From the NCBI GenBank assembly GCA_035048815.1, contig JAUCBN010000024.1, forward strand, positions 9,174,001-9,238,000: a stretch of 64,000 nt of DNA, written 5' to 3'. The notes under the pieces were generated by a model, which did no database searches, was not told where the DNA came from, and was given only the letters and a program-made list of their open reading frames with translations. Source of the stretch: Abelmoschus esculentus. Taxonomy: Eukaryota; Streptophyta; Magnoliopsida; Malvales; Malvaceae. Position numbers and translations under genes: made by a program. This document shows, in pieces, positions 47,477 through 60,071 of this stretch; within the stretch, counting starts at the first letter, position 1, and each line of letters starts with the position of its first letter.

Positions 47477-48499
47477 ATACACACATAAAGGTCAAATGGG
47501 TTTTTGATTATTTTGGGCAACGACATACATCATAAAAAAAATTTAAAATCCTCCTGGCCTTGAAGCTTAAGGATCAAAAATAACTTAGTTTAAGGATCAA
47601 AAATAAATTAAAAAGTAATGATAAAAGTCGATCTAAATGATAAATAACTTAGTTTTATTTAAGTAAATTTCAGGTTCGAGATATCGTATATATAAAAAAA
47701 TTATTATGAAATTCATCTATTAAAACTAAGTGACCGACACAGGTCGGTTCAAATTAATTAGGGTAAAACTTCAAAAACCGACAATGATTTGTTCTTGTTA
47801 AGGGTTTGTAAGTTGTATAACAATGATTTGTTCTTGTAAAGTATATTGACACCTAATGCATATAACGGTGAAACCAGAAATTTTAGATTATTGTTTAAAA
47901 TTTAGAATGGAGACAGGCATGAACTTTATTTAAAAGATGTTAATTATTTTTTAAATAAGCTTTTAAGTGTACAAGTGGATACTTGGGAGATATGAGCCTC
48001 AGACATCTATGTAAGATATCTAAGTGTCTTACGGCTAAGCAAGTCCATTTTATTTTAATATTATTAAATAAAATTATAATTTGGGTAGAAGAGCTCAACA
48101 ACATTAACAGTTTATAAATATAGAAGATTTTAGACCTGTAATCACCTCTGATGAGGTTGATGCTGTTTAGGATGTTCTGTTGGAAATGTTTCTCAAGGTT
48201 CATAAGTTTGGTTTGAAATCTTATTAGTGTTCAAACAGGTTTTAAAGAGGACATTGTTTTTCACTTATGAGTAATCAAGTGTTCGACGAAATTCCTGAAC
48301 GAAATTTTTTTTTCATGTCATACGGTGTAGTTGCTTGTAAAGGAAGTTAAACAACATGCACATAGAGCATGTGATTTTTTGCCTGTGTTATTGAGAGTAA
48401 ATTATTCACTTCATTATAGTGTTTATGGAGTTTCCGAAATTACATGTTCAGGTCTCATATATATATATATATATAAATGGATAAAGGGGGTCCTAGGGG
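47477..48499. other. Intergenic DNA with a possible PPR-gene remnant
   Basis: Mostly AT-rich. At about 48,195-48,350 the plus strand gives pieces such as VHKFGLKSY and NQVFDEIPERN. These resemble pentatricopeptide-repeat proteins of the PLS class, but stops and shifts intervene and the match is short. An (AT)n run lies at about 48,455-48,477. I do not call a working gene. Confidence 0.3.
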
Positions 48500-48677
48500 T
48501 ATTAAATTACACAGGAAAGGGGGAGAAAGGAGGTTTTTACTGTGTAGGCATAAGAATGAATCTTAATCATCCCTAATGCAGGTTTTATATAGCCAAGAAT
48601 GAAGATAACAAACTAACGCATATAGTTTAGGTTGTTATTTCAAGTGGGCTCTGCATAACTAATTTCCTTATTTAATA
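48500..48677 (-). repeat. Copia-2 LTR, 3' copy
   Basis: It shares TTTTTACTGTGTAGGCATAA and TTTTATATAGCCAAGAATGA with the other copy. The reverse-strand TATA-like CTATATAAAAC lies within it. Confidence 0.85.
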
Positions 48678-48701
48678 TTCACCCAGCTTCTTTTTTTATT
48701 T

Positions 48702-50660
48702 TTACACCATTTGAATCGAGAACACTTTCAGTAGACTCCTTAGTTCCTGAAATCGAGCAATCGATAATGATTTTGTGAGGGCATCAGCCACCTGATGATG
48801 AGCTGGTATGTAGTTTACTTCTATGAGCTGTTGTGCAACCTTTTCTCTCACAAAGTGTAGGTCAAGGTCCACGTGTTTTGTCTTGGCATGCAAGACTAGA
48901 TTAGCAGCCATGGCAACTGCACTGGTGTTATCACACCATAACTTTTGGAGCTGCTTCTGGTTTGATGTGCATGTCTATAAGCACAGCTTGTACCCATATG
49001 ACTTTTGAAGTTAAATCGGCTAGGCTCTTATACTCAGTCTCTACTGTAGATCGGGACACAAACTCCTGCTTCTTTAACGCTCAAGATATCAGATGCGACC
49101 CTAAGAACAAACAATAACCAGATGTGGATCTCCTATCATCCACATCGTTTCCCCAATCCGCATCAGCAAAAGACTAGATACAGTCCAAGTTGTTCTGAGC
49201 AGAAAACCAAACACCATAGGTGATGGCTCCCTTCAAGTACCTGAGAATCCGTTTTACTGCAATCTAGTGTACATCTGAAGGTTGCTGCATAAATTGAGCA
49301 ACCCTGTTAACAGCATGTGCTACATCGGGTCGTGTATGAAAAATGTAGATTAAGGCTCCAACTATGCTTCTGTATAAATGAGGATCAACAGCAGAATTAC
49401 CATCATGCTTACTGAGTTTAGGTATAACTGCCATAGGGGTGTCAACAGCTTTATTAGTGGCCATGTTGACTTGGTCTAGAATATCATGAATATATTTTTG
49501 TTGAGTTAACCTGAGTCCTTGATCGTCTCTATAAGCTTCTAACCCAAGAAAATAATGAACCAATCCAAGCTCCTTCAAGGAAAACTTGTCATGCAATTCA
49601 CTTTTAACTCTTTGAATCATACTTTCATATTAACCAGTCAGGAGGATGTCATCAACATACACAACGTTGTAAGTAATAGAAAACTCAGTCTTTCATATAA
49701 ACAAAGAAACATCAGTTTTGAAGACTTAAATCCCAGTTGATAAAGAAAGTTTTTGAGCTTGAAAAACCAGTTTTTAGGAGCTTGTCTAAGACCATAGAGA
49801 GCCTTTTTAAGCTTACAGACAAGAGGAGTACCATCATGAGCACACTTGTGAAACCCTTCTGATTGACTCATGTATATTTCTTCATGCAAGTCACCTTTTA
49901 AGAAGGCATTGTTCATATCTACTTGGTGAACATGCCACTGATTTGAGATAGCTATAGAAAATAGGATGTTCACAGTGGAAAATTTAACTACTGGACTAAA
50001 AGTTTCCATGAAATCATGTCCTGGTACCTGGGCATAGCCTTTGGCAACCAGTCTTACCTTGAACCTACTAACAGTGCCATCAGAGTTATACTTGATCCGA
50101 AATAACCATTTGCAGCCAATTGCTCTTCTGTCAGCAGGTAGAGAAACAAGCTCTCACGTGCCATTATCAAGAAGAGCGTGATACTCATTGAGAACAGTTG
50201 TTTTCCATGAGGGATCTCCAAGAGCTTCAGTGACGATTGTTGGAATAGCAACAACTTCAGTCTGAAAAACCTTAGGCTTGAATATTCCATTCTTGCTTTG
50301 AGTACACATTCTATGAGTATTAACTGGTGAAAGTTCTGGCATCAGGGGAGAAGAAGCATTGGATGAAAATGAAGTAGAAACATCCTTCATTACTTCTGAT
50401 TTGGAGTGTGAACTCAAAAATCTTTGAGAAGAATTGGGTTCCCTCTCAAGAGTCTCAGTATTGGTTGTAGGTGAACCATGACTAGTCATAGTGCTTGTGA
50501 GTTCATGTGACACAGGAGTAGTGGGATTTATAGGTGACATAGCAGGTTCATAGAGCTCGGGTGAAGCAGTTGGTTCAGCTTGATCTTGATTAGTGGAATT
50601 AATAGAACTGTCACGTGCTGGATTGACACGACCATGAGGACCTTGTGCAGAAGGAGACAT
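48702..50660 (-). pseudogene. Copia-2 reverse transcriptase and RNase H, broken
   Basis: Minus-strand pieces run in order. A Ser/Thr-rich linker lies at 50,660-50,154. The polymerase is at 50,009-49,638 (WHVHQVDMNNAFLKGDLHEE, ALYGLRQAPKNWF), with the catalytic YVDD readable in another frame near 49,660. The polymerase end is at 49,620-49,264 (VHYFLGLEAYRDD, RSIVGALIYIFHTRPDV). RNase H is at 49,260-48,702, ending VADALTKSLSIARFQELRSL. At least four frame changes or stops break it. Confidence 0.87.
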
Positions 50661-50704
50661 TATCGAAGCATCCTGATGATCAAATGTACGTAGATATTAC
50701 CGAA

Positions 50705-52253
50705 CTATCTCAGGTGATAAGTATGGGAGTGGAGTAGACAAATAAGGCGCAGCTTCAGACTGTGAGGAACTATGCCTTCTCTCAGCAAAAGATAAACAAT
50801 TTTTAGCAAACTTGACATGTCGAGAAACAAATATCTTTCCTGAGCTATCCATACACTTATACCCTTGATTTTGAGAAGAGTATCCAAGAAATGTGCATTC
50901 AGCAGACCTGAAACTAAACTTGTGAGCATTATATTATCTTAGACATGGAAAGCACTTACATCCAAATACTTTGAAAAAGTCATAGTTTGGTGCCTTCCCA
51001 TAGAGTTTCTGGCAGGGTGACATTCTTTCTAGGACACTGGTTGGAAACCGATTAATAATAAAAATAATGGACAAAATAGCATGAGACCAATAATGAAGAG
51101 GTATAGAAGCTTGAGCGAGCAATGCAAGGGAGATATCTACAATGTGACGATGTTTTCTTTCAACAACACCATTTTACTGAGAAGTTTTAGGACAAGTGAT
51201 GCGATGTTGTATTTCAAGTTTTTGTAATTCACCTTTTAAGGCACGAAACTCTCCTCCTCCATCAGTTTGAAGGACCACAAGATTAGCAGAAAACTGGTTT
51301 TTAACTAATGCATAAAATATAGAAAAAGCTTTGGCAACTTTTCCTTTCGTTTTTAACAAATACAACCAAAAATTTCTGAAAAACATGTCTACAAATGAAA
51401 CATAGTATTGATAATCAGCAGGTTTAAGAGGTGCTAGACCCCATACATCAGCTTTAACAAGCTCAAATGATTTATTGTAAACTGAACTAGAATCTAAAAA
51501 TGGTAAGCAATGGCTTTTGCCTAATTGACATAGTGAGCACACATCAATCTTATCAATAGAGAAAGACTTATTCAAGGTTGAATTAACGAAACTGATAGAG
51601 GCATGTCCTAACCGTTGGTGCCACAGCCAGTAGTTGAAGTCAGCAGTAACAATAAGAGCATGAACCTTTGGAATCGACAGATAAAAGCAGTACAAACCAC
51701 CCTCTTGTCTTTCTCAAAGAAGAACTGTACATGTGCTCTCATCCTTTACCAAGCACTTATCAACATGAAACTAAAAATACACATAATTATCTTTAGCAAA
51801 TTTAGATATTGAAATCAGATTTTTCTTAATAGAAAAAACAAGAAGTAACGAGTTTAGATTAACATCTCCAGAAGCAGTGTCAATGGCTTTAGAACCTATA
51901 GTTGAAATAGATATGGAGGAGCCATCACCTAAAAGAACTTGGCCATTACCTGAGTAGGGACGAGCATTCATTATGTTTTGGGCTTGTTCAGTGACATGAT
52001 GAGTAGCACCAGAGTCAATATACCATTTACTATCTGCAGGAGATCTAACAATAGTAAGAGAATTAACTTGTGAAGAGGAAATTTTATAATCTTTTGTGAG
52101 CTCGGTGCTAGGTTGAACAAAAGGATCATAGCATGGATCAGAATCCTCAGAGGACATCCGAGCCAAATTTGCTTGAGTATCATTGGGCAAGAGACGGGAG
52201 CTGGTATTAGCCTTATACGTGTGATCGAACCTGTACCAGCATCTTTCGACCAA
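50705..52253 (-). pseudogene. Copia-2 protease and integrase, broken
   Basis: Protease block WYIDSGATHHVTEQ lies near 52,010 in the run 52,253-51,771. The integrase zinc region WLWHQRLGHASISFV with CSLCQLGKSH follows in 51,695-51,174, and then core parts (VKADVWGLAPL, VVLQTDGGGEF). A stop interrupts at 51,174, and the remaining integrase (HYWSHAILSIIFIINRFPTS) continues in 51,122-50,934 with further pieces to 50,705. Confidence 0.87.
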
Positions 52254-53036
52254 GTGGCCAATCTTACCACAGAGTTGGCATTGAGGGCGAAGCCTGCCAC
52301 GCGACCTGTTTCCAAGAGCCCCTCTAGCTGAGAATGGAGGCCTGGACTAAACCCTATAGTTAGTATTATTGGAATCATATCGAGCACATTGATTCCTATT
52401 GGAGTGCACATCGGATTTCTAGACGCGACTCAGCATCTTTAAGCATCGAGATGGCACCATCTAAGGTAAAGGGATCTTTGCTAGCTGAGATAACAGCCAC
52501 AAAGCGATCGAACTCGGAGGACAATCCATTTAATATAGTTGCAATATGCTCAACATCCAGAACCAGTTTACCACAAGACACAAGTAAATCAAAGATTTTC
52601 TTAATCTGAGAAGTGTATTCACCAATTGAGAGCGAACCTTTTTTGCTTGACCGAAGGCGACAGTGTAAATGCATCACCCTGGTAGTAGAGAGCTTCGAAT
52701 ATTGTTGGCACACCGCTTTCCAAATTGCTATTGTTGTCTCCGCTCCAACGAGCTGAGGAAGTACTCCAAGACTGATCGTGGACAAGAGCCAAGATGCCAA
52801 CGAGTTGTCCTGTTTAACAACCTTTTTGTACTGCGAGTTAGGCACAAGATCTCCTCCCGGATTTGCCAGATATCGATCTGAAAATGGCATAGATTCATCG
52901 AGAAAATCTTCAAGATTCAATCCTTGGAGAAGAAGTAGAACTTAAGGTTTCCACAGAAGAAAGTGACATCAAGTTTAACACTAATTTGTTTGTTAGCAAA
53001 AGCTAAGGCAACAGTATCTGAAGTAAGAGACTCCAT
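52237..53036 (-). pseudogene. Copia-2 gag, broken
   Basis: The start codon at 53,034-53,036 gives MESLTSDTVALAF. A frame change near 52,950 leads to NLEDFLDESMPFSDRYLANP and the UBN2-type capsid core (LASWLLSTISLGVL, CRLRSSKKGSLSIGEY) to 52,396. A zinc knuckle with CQLCGKIGHLVERC lies at about 52,239-52,280 in yet another frame. It would form the element's particle and bind RNA. Confidence 0.85.
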
Positions 53037-53138
53037 CGGAGGATCAGAAAGCAAGCTCAAAAGAGAAGAAAAGAGAAGAAGGAAGGAAGACAAGAAAAAA
53101 CAATTAAGGCTGATGGATCGGTTTAACGACTGATACCA

Positions 53139-53317
53139 TATTAAACTACACAAGAAAGAGGGGAGAAATGAGGTTTTTACTGTGTAGGCATAAGAATGAA
53201 TCTTAGCCATCCTTGATGCAAGTTTTATATAGCCAAGAATGAAGATAATAAATTAACACATATAGTTTAGGTTGTTATTTCATGTGGGCCTTGCATAACT
53301 ATTTTCCTTATTTAATA
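53139..53317 (-). repeat. Copia-2 LTR, 5' copy
   Basis: Partner of 48,500-48,677, with the same ends and similar sequence. It abuts the primer-binding site at 53,127-53,138. Confidence 0.87.
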
Positions 53318-53461
53318 AGGGGAAGAGGTGGAAGAAGGAGAAGGAATCACGGCTGGTACAATTTAGGTCATGAATTGCTTTCTTCATGGTTATGTCAAGT
53401 TTGGAGCAAAACACGCGATATTTCCCGCTAAATTCTTCGATCTTGTCAAGTTTGGAACAAT

Positions 53462-56281
53462 TTAGGTCTCATCTGTATCGACCTTCCTGTCTTCAGGATG
53501 CCTGTAAGTCCAACCCACCTTGGGAAGTATTACTCCAAGGAACTTGTCGATGTTATCATCGACACAATTACTTGCTGTCATCCAGAATATCAAGGGTGTA
53601 ACAAATAGAGCTGCTCCTACACTAAACCCCACTCGGATCAACATGATTTGCCAATCAAATTCATCTGCTTCTTGTGTTGTATGGGGGTGCTGGTGAAGGT
53701 TCATTCGCACAGTCTGTAGTTAGAGGAGACCCACACAATCCTGGATTGTTCTCAAATGAAGCTTCTGAAAATGATTGATTCTGGGTGCCTGTTGGTTTCC
53801 GTCCCACTAACTTATTGTTGGAGACGTTGATAAATATAAAGAAGTTGAGGTTTGCCAGCTGGACAGGGATTTTACCATTTAAATTGTTACTTGAGAGGTC
53901 TAAAGACTTCAGCTGAGATAGGTTTCCCAAAAATGGTGGGATCAATCCTGTGAAAGCATTATGCGAAAAGTTAAGTACATAAAGTGCGTTGAATGTTTCA
54001 ATCACTTCTTATATCGGCCCCTCGAAGTTGTTGCATGAAATGTCAATGGAAGTAAACACAGTTAGGATCTTCAGCAGCTCCAACTCTAAGCCTTTCATGG
54101 TGACAGTTATTACATCCTGATAATAGAATTGATTAAGCTGTAGAACCTCAAAACGGAGATGGTTAAACTCTGATAGAGTTTCATCTTCAATAGCGGTCAT
54201 AGCCTCCCTCGTCGACAAGAATGTTTCATGCAGCCTGCCACTGAAACTGTTTGAAGATAAGTCAACAATCTGAAGCATAGGCCAGCGGCTCTTATCTGCA
54301 CAATACATGTTCCCATTAAATTTATTGGTTCGTAAAACAAGGACACGCATGCTTGATATATTCTTCAAATGGCATGGAAATATATCATCGATCTGATTGT
54401 TGTCAAGGTTTAGAACCTCCAGTGTTTTACACTTTTCAGGAAATGTGTCAGAAATGTTGCCACTAAGAGTATTTCTCCTTAGATCCAGTACACCAAGAGA
54501 CAAGTCATCTGATTCAAGCATTCAGGAATTTGTCCACTCAAGGAATTATTAGAAAGGTCAAGTACTTGAAGATATGAACTTTTGCATATCGACTCAGGGA
54601 TAATCCCCTGAAAGTTATTATCTAAGAGGGATAAGAAATAGGTAAACTGGAGAAAATGACCAATATCAGGTGGCAGAACAGAGCTGAAATTGTTTTTCGA
54701 GTAATCCAAGTAGGTAGCATATGGTGGAAGACTATCTATTTTCCCTTGAAGCTGGTTGCCATGAAGGTCGACAGCAGTTAGTGAAGATGTAATATTCTGC
54801 AAAGGTCTTTCAAATTTTGTAAGAAAATTCTGAGACAGATTTAAGTGAGCAAGGCTTTTAAAATCCCAAACCCAATTAGGTATTTCCCCTGAAATCTGGT
54901 TTTCTGAAAGGTCTAGATAGTTTAACTTGAGTAGAGTTTTAAGAGACAGGGATCTGTTTCAAGTTGCAGGAAGCCAACTTCAATGTGGTAATGTTTGGAA
55001 AGGAAGACAAGGTAGAATTAGTAGAAGTTGCATCAATGAACAAGTTGCTATACGACAAATCAAGATTGGAAAGATTCCTCAACTTTTGAATGCCAATCCA
55101 TTGTAACCCACTGAAATTGTTTGAAGACATTGTCAAGATCTTAAGACCTTGAAGCTCAAAAATAGACATTGGAAATTGTCCTTGTAACTTGTTTCTACTC
55201 AGATCAAGTGTATCAAGCAGAAAATTAGTCTTACCATGGACATGGAGGTCATCTAGGTTCCATTGAATCGGTTTTGAGAGAAAAATTTTCTGCAGGGATG
55301 GAATACCAAGCAAAGTAGGTGGAATGGCTCCACTTAACATGTTTCGTAAGTCGATACTTACTAGATTAGAAAGGATTGACCCGTCTGTGGAAAGAACTGA
55401 GCCGTTTAACTGGTTAGAAGCAAGGTTTAGCATTGTAAGATTGCATTGGACCAGAAAAATTGTTGATAGAAAAATCCAGATAGAGAAGTTGAGTAAGTTT
55501 GCTCACTGTTTTCTGCATTGTTCCACTGAAATTGCAACTTACAAGCTCTATTCTAGTCAATTGCCCAAGGTTACCAATAGATTCTGGCAGTTACCCCCCA
55601 AACTTTGTGCCACTAAGTGTCAATGTCTGAAGAGAAGCATTCAGAGGAAACTCTTGAAACGAACCTTCGAGTAGCTCGTTATTTGACAAGTCAAGAATCT
55701 GCAATGTAGGTATCTGGAGAACTTCTTCTGGGAATCTTCCACTCAAGCCAGCAGTACTAAGGCGAAGGGATGTCAAATTTGGAAATGCTGCAAATGAAGG
55801 CAGACAAATTGTTGTTGTCGAGTTGAATTACCGAGAGTGATTGAAGCTTGGGAAGTGAAGAATCTATAGACATGCTCAACACTTGCAGATTGGTCAGCGA
55901 GGATACGGCCTTGCACCACTCATTTCCCCTTGTTGTAATATTCAATCCATCAAGATGAAGAAATTTTAGTTTTGTGAGATTTAGAACAAGCATCTCTATG
56001 TTCCGCTTCTCGAGTTTCAATGATTGATTGCTCAAGTCGAGACCCAGAACCAGACCAGCAACATCACATGTTACACCATCCCAGGAACAACAATCCGTAG
56101 TTTGATCCCACGTCGCTATCCTTCCTGCTGAAGTAGAATTAGAATTGAAGCTGCTTTTTAACTCCAGCAACAACCGTGCCTGATCACTTCGACATTGGCC
56201 CGAAACAGAAACTACATGGATGCTAAAGAAAGCTGGTACTAGAAATGAAATAAAGAAAATCTATGGAAATGGTGAAATCAT
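53462..56281 (-). pseudogene. LRR receptor-like protein (Ve1/Cf-type) pseudogene
   Basis: The start codon at 56,279-56,281 is followed by a TAG at codon 7 (56,261-56,263). A signal-peptide-like stretch and the LRR cap with TTDCCSWDGVTCD follow (near 56,085). About twenty extracellular LRRs come next in six frame pieces (55,757-56,173; 55,591-55,776; 54,939-55,433; 54,479-54,802; 54,009-54,521; 53,661-54,005), showing several frameshifts and stops. The C-terminal LRR cap NNPGLCGSPL lies near 53,725. The last piece has a membrane segment (IMLIRVGFSVGAALFVTPLI) and a short cytoplasmic tail with no kinase, ending at 53,462. Such proteins sense pathogen molecules at the cell surface, as tomato Ve1 does. 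At roughly 940 codons it is a little shorter than Ve1. It cannot make a full protein as it stands. Confidence 0.88.
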
Positions 56282-57017
56282 TATTTGTATCAGGTAGGAA
56301 AGATATCCATACAACTGATATGAAGAAGCTAAGACAGGCAAGAGGTGGAAGAATACATGAGCTTATAGCATATACCACCAGTTAAGTGGTGAACGGCCAA
56401 AACAAAATACACCCTTTTTGGCAGTGGAAAAGCAGCCAAAAATGAAGAATGGAAGAAGAACCAAAGATTGAAGGATCAAAGGTAACCTATGTGCAGTTGC
56501 TGATAGAACACGCGTTCATAAATACGAACTAAATTAACAATAAATAAACAAATAAAAACTTACATTTCAACCTCAACTTATATAGCATTCTTAACAACAA
56601 CAAAAATAGTAGTTAGATACATTCACAACCATTTTCATCCTATAAACGAGTTTGTAAACAAAAACGAGTTTTCGTTTATTCGTGAATATAAACAAACCTT
56701 TGTTTGTCATCATTCATTTATTAAACAAACATAATTTTTTAATTATACTCGTTTTTATTTTAACAAACGAACATAAACAAACATTATACAAACAATTCAA
56801 GAATAGTTTGTCGAACACTTTATTCGATTACGCCACGAAACTAGCATTTTTGTTGTCTTAAATAGAAATTTTGTCGAGCACTCTAGATTGGTAAAATTGT
56901 TCATTTAGTCCCTAAATTTGTAAAGTTTCTAATTGATAAGATCGTAAAATTGCTCTCTATCCCCTAAATTTGAAAAAATATCATTAACAAGGATATTGGT
57001 TATAACCTTAAAAACTA
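56282..57017. other. Intergenic DNA upstream of the receptor-like-protein pseudogene
   Basis: No gene is supported. At about 56,640-56,800 AAACGAGTTTTCG and AACAAACGAACATAAAC words resemble dispersed plant MITE sequence. Confidence 0.45.
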
Positions 57018-57276
57018 CTCCCTCTATCCCATAAATATTGTCTTTTATTGATTTTTTTTGTTAAACTTTTTTAACTTTGACTCTTAATTATTTAAAATTT
57101 ATTATTAATAAAAATATGAAAAAAATATATTTTAAAAACTTTTAATCGAATAGATTTTAGATATATGATTTATAAAATTTAATTATTTAAAACATTTAAT
57201 ATAATTATAGTCAAAGTTTAAAAAATTTAATTTTCAAAAAATCAATAAAAAACATTATTTTTAGGACGGAGGGGAC
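57018..57276. mobile_element. Stowaway-like MITE (Tc1/mariner type)
   Basis: The left end CTCCCTCTATCCCATAAAT mirrors the right end, whose reverse complement begins GTCCCCTCCGTCCTAAAAAT. TA dinucleotides flank both ends (57,016-57,017 and 57,277-57,278). CTCCCTCCGTCCC is the classic Stowaway terminal sequence. The inside is AT-rich, about 259 bp, with no coding content. Confidence 0.82.
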
Positions 57277-57278
57277 TA

Positions 57279-58162
57279 TGTTACATATATGCATGTTTAA
57301 GGATCAGACACTTAGACTATTGCTTGCCGCATTGCTTTTACCCATTGCACTTAGGGGTTCGAAATTACTCGATATGATTGTTTTGATCTAATGATTTAAA
57401 AAATATATATTAAATATTTTATGAAAAAAATTATCCTATCTGAGAATAGTTAAGTCAAATCTAGACTGATTTTTTGATTATTGGGTACTCAATGTCAATA
57501 GCGAATCTAAAAAGTTATCACAGAACCGATATAAATAATAATTAAAAAATATCTAATATAACTTTTATATATATAATTTTGAAATTTTAAATTTTATTGT
57601 TTAATAATTTTAAATTTTCTTTTATTATCGTATTCAAAAAATATTTTATTATCTAAATAAAATTAAAATATTTCTTAAAATATAAATTTTATGTATAAAT
57701 TAATTTTTTAATATAGCATAAATTTAAATTTATTTATTTAAAATTAGTTTTTTCTCACAAGTTTTAAAAAATAACAAGGAAATAGATTACATAGTTATTC
57801 TCTTTTAAATTATTTTTAAAATATTAAATATGAGTTATAAATTTTTATTAAAAATATGTTTTAAATTTTAACTTTAATGTTAATTTTAATTATATTTTGT
57901 TGTTTATATTTTATGATCATTATATACTAGGTAGGCCTAAGTCCATATTCGTCAATGTCATAAATTTTAAGATATATATTTTTTAGTTTTAAATTATATT
58001 TTTATTTTAGGTTCCTTAATATTTGTATTTAAAATTAAATTTAAATAAATTATTTATATATTTGTATAAATTTTTTATCTTTAAAATTTTTAAATATATT
58101 TTTATTAATTTGTTAATATAAGATTCAAATGAGAAAAAAACAAGATTAACAATTCTAGTGTC

Positions 58163-58208
<46 letters not shown>

Positions 58209-58325
58209 AAATATTTTAAAATTAACTTCAAATCATTAATTTTTACATTTCAATTATGTATTATAAACTTTTAAATATGTTTATCATGCGATTTTTTTAA
58301 TATTTAAATTTTTAAAATAAAATAT
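57279..58325. other. AT-rich noncoding DNA with a TA microsatellite
   Basis: No gene is supported. A (TA)n run lies at about 58,163-58,206. Confidence 0.5.
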
Positions 58326-58899
58326 GAACCGGATGCCAAAACGGCGGCCGGCGGCCGCGTGCGGTGGTCGGAAGAGTCTCCGGCAGCTGTGTCACCAGAG
58401 GGTGAGAGCTCTCTGCTATGCTCTCAATGAAGGAAGACGTCAAATGAACCCTTTATCCGAAAATAAGGGTATTTAAGGTGATATGAAAACGGCGCCGTTT
58501 TGGCATCAAATTATTTGGCCAAAACGACGTCGTTTCACAGTGGATATCCGTCTACCGAACCCGTGAACCGATCAGACCCGCGTCTTTACCCGGGAAAATG
58601 ATAAAATTGCATCTGAGGTCCTCCATGTCCCAGCGCATCCTCATTCCGGCTCTCTAGTTCGTTTGGACTTCAATTTTAGTCCTTCTTTTACTCAATTAGG
58701 CCACTTTATTTTATTTTTTCTCGATTTCATCCCTAAAAGTACTATTTTAACCCTATATTTTCTTTTTTTTTCAGGTTTAGTCCTTAATTTCTTATTTTTA
58801 TTATATTATCATTATAATTATTAATTTTTTTCCTTAGTTTTGTTTATATTATTATTATTGTTTTGTTTATATTTTTTTATTATTATTATTGTTTTTTAA

Positions 58900-58956
<57 letters not shown>

Positions 58957-59430
58957 CATTATAATATGTTTTGTCCTTATTATTATTACTATTGTTGTTA
59001 TTATTATTATTATCATAAGTTTATTATTATTATATGTCTTACTACCATTATTAGTATTATTATAATACGTTTTGTCATTATTATTAATATTATTATTATT
59101 AATATCATTATCATTATTATGTGTTTTATTATTATTACCATTTTGTTTAACCCTATTACTCTTGTTATGTGACTTGGTTTACTTGTTTTGCAGGTTAGAA
59201 ATTATGGGATCACAAAAATTAATAGTGGATTTATATTTTTCGATCATATGAAATATTTTATAACCGATAGGTGCCGATTTCGGGCGTTGTAAGGGTGCTC
59301 ATCCTTCCCTACGCGTAACAGACTCCCGGACTCAACTCTGGTTTGCAGACCTTCATATTTGGTGTTCCAATCGCACTGTAAAAATGATTGGTGGCGACTC
59401 CCCGGACCAAAAACGGTGATTACAATACCA
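58326..59430 (+). mobile_element. Tat/Ogre-like LTR end with primer-binding site and a (TTA)n microsatellite
   Basis: A GC-rich block at 58,335-58,600 contains the palindromes AAAACGGCGCCGTTTT (58,486-58,501) and AAACGACGTCGTTT (58,522-58,535). At 59,385-59,400 ATTGGTGGCGACTCCCCGG resembles the primer-site wording of Tat/Ogre elements, preceded by an LTR-like end. Between them lies TTA/ATT microsatellite (about 58,840-59,140). The plus-strand frame at 58,966-59,172 is made of that microsatellite and is not a gene. The left border is not resolved. Confidence 0.6.
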
Positions 59431-59589
59431 ATACAAGGCTTTATTAACTTAAATTAACAAATTTAACCAAAAAAATATCTAAAAGAGTGTATAAAATATT
59501 TTTAAAGTGTAAATTCAAAAGTAACATTCTATAAATACACCAAATTAGCATATCAAAATTAAAGTAACAATTAATACATTAATAATTAT

Positions 59590-59795
59590 TATTTAAATTT
59601 ATTTTTTTGAATGAAATCATTTTAAGTAATTATTAAAAAATTAACGAGCTACTCGCGAACTTATCGAGTCGAGTTAGACTTTACTCGATTCAACTCGTTA
59701 AGGTATCGAGTCGAGCTAATCCAAGTTGAGTATTTATCAAGTTTTGACCGAGTCGAGTTCGAACAACTCACGAACTACTCAACTCGTTAAGCACC
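59590..59795. mobile_element. hAT-type MITE end (GAGTCGAGT repeats)
   Basis: The segment is rich in GAGTCGAGTTCGAACAACTC-like sequence and ends GTTAAGCACCCCTAA. Its reverse complement begins TAGGGGTGCTTAACGAG, a form widely seen at plant hAT MITE ends. Its other end was not located. Confidence 0.5.
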
Positions 59796-60071
59796 CCTAA
59801 TCCACCGCGTTTTGTCTGTATAAGATGCTGCAAATTCTATTCATAGCACCCTTTGTATCAAATTATTACAAAAACACAATATAAATGTAACCAACACAAA
59901 ACCATTCATAACCAACACATAAATGTAACAAACATCAGGAAGAACAACTCTAATCTTGAAAAATGTGGGGGGGGGGGGGAGGTTGAGGAAACAGATTTTA
60001 ACTCGATCCATACGACAAATTCTCATGAAACTTAAAATTTGGTTAAATTCTTGAAGGCCAGCGCCTTGAGT
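59796..60071 (-). other. 3' flank and untranslated region of pyruvate decarboxylase
   Basis: This region lies directly downstream of the stop codon in gene orientation. It has a run of about 13 G on the plus strand at about 59,966-59,979. No separate gene is supported. Confidence 0.55.

Larger units (their letters stand above)
48500..53317 (-). mobile_element. Second Ty1-Copia retrotransposon, short LTRs, decayed
   Basis: The LTRs at 48,500-48,677 and 53,139-53,317 (about 178 bp) are clearly alike. They are flanked by a perfect AGGGG duplication (48,495-48,499 and 53,318-53,322). The termini are TATTAAAT and ATTTAATA, not the usual TG and CA. The primer site TGGTATCAGTCG lies directly inside the right LTR (53,127-53,138). 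Gag, protease, integrase, reverse transcriptase and RNase H follow on the minus strand in Copia order, each with stops or shifts. Length is 4,818 bp, normal for a plant Copia element. Confidence 0.9.

Noticed and set aside
58966..59172. Ile/Tyr-rich frame of 68 codons
   Set aside because: It is translation of the TTA/ATT microsatellite.
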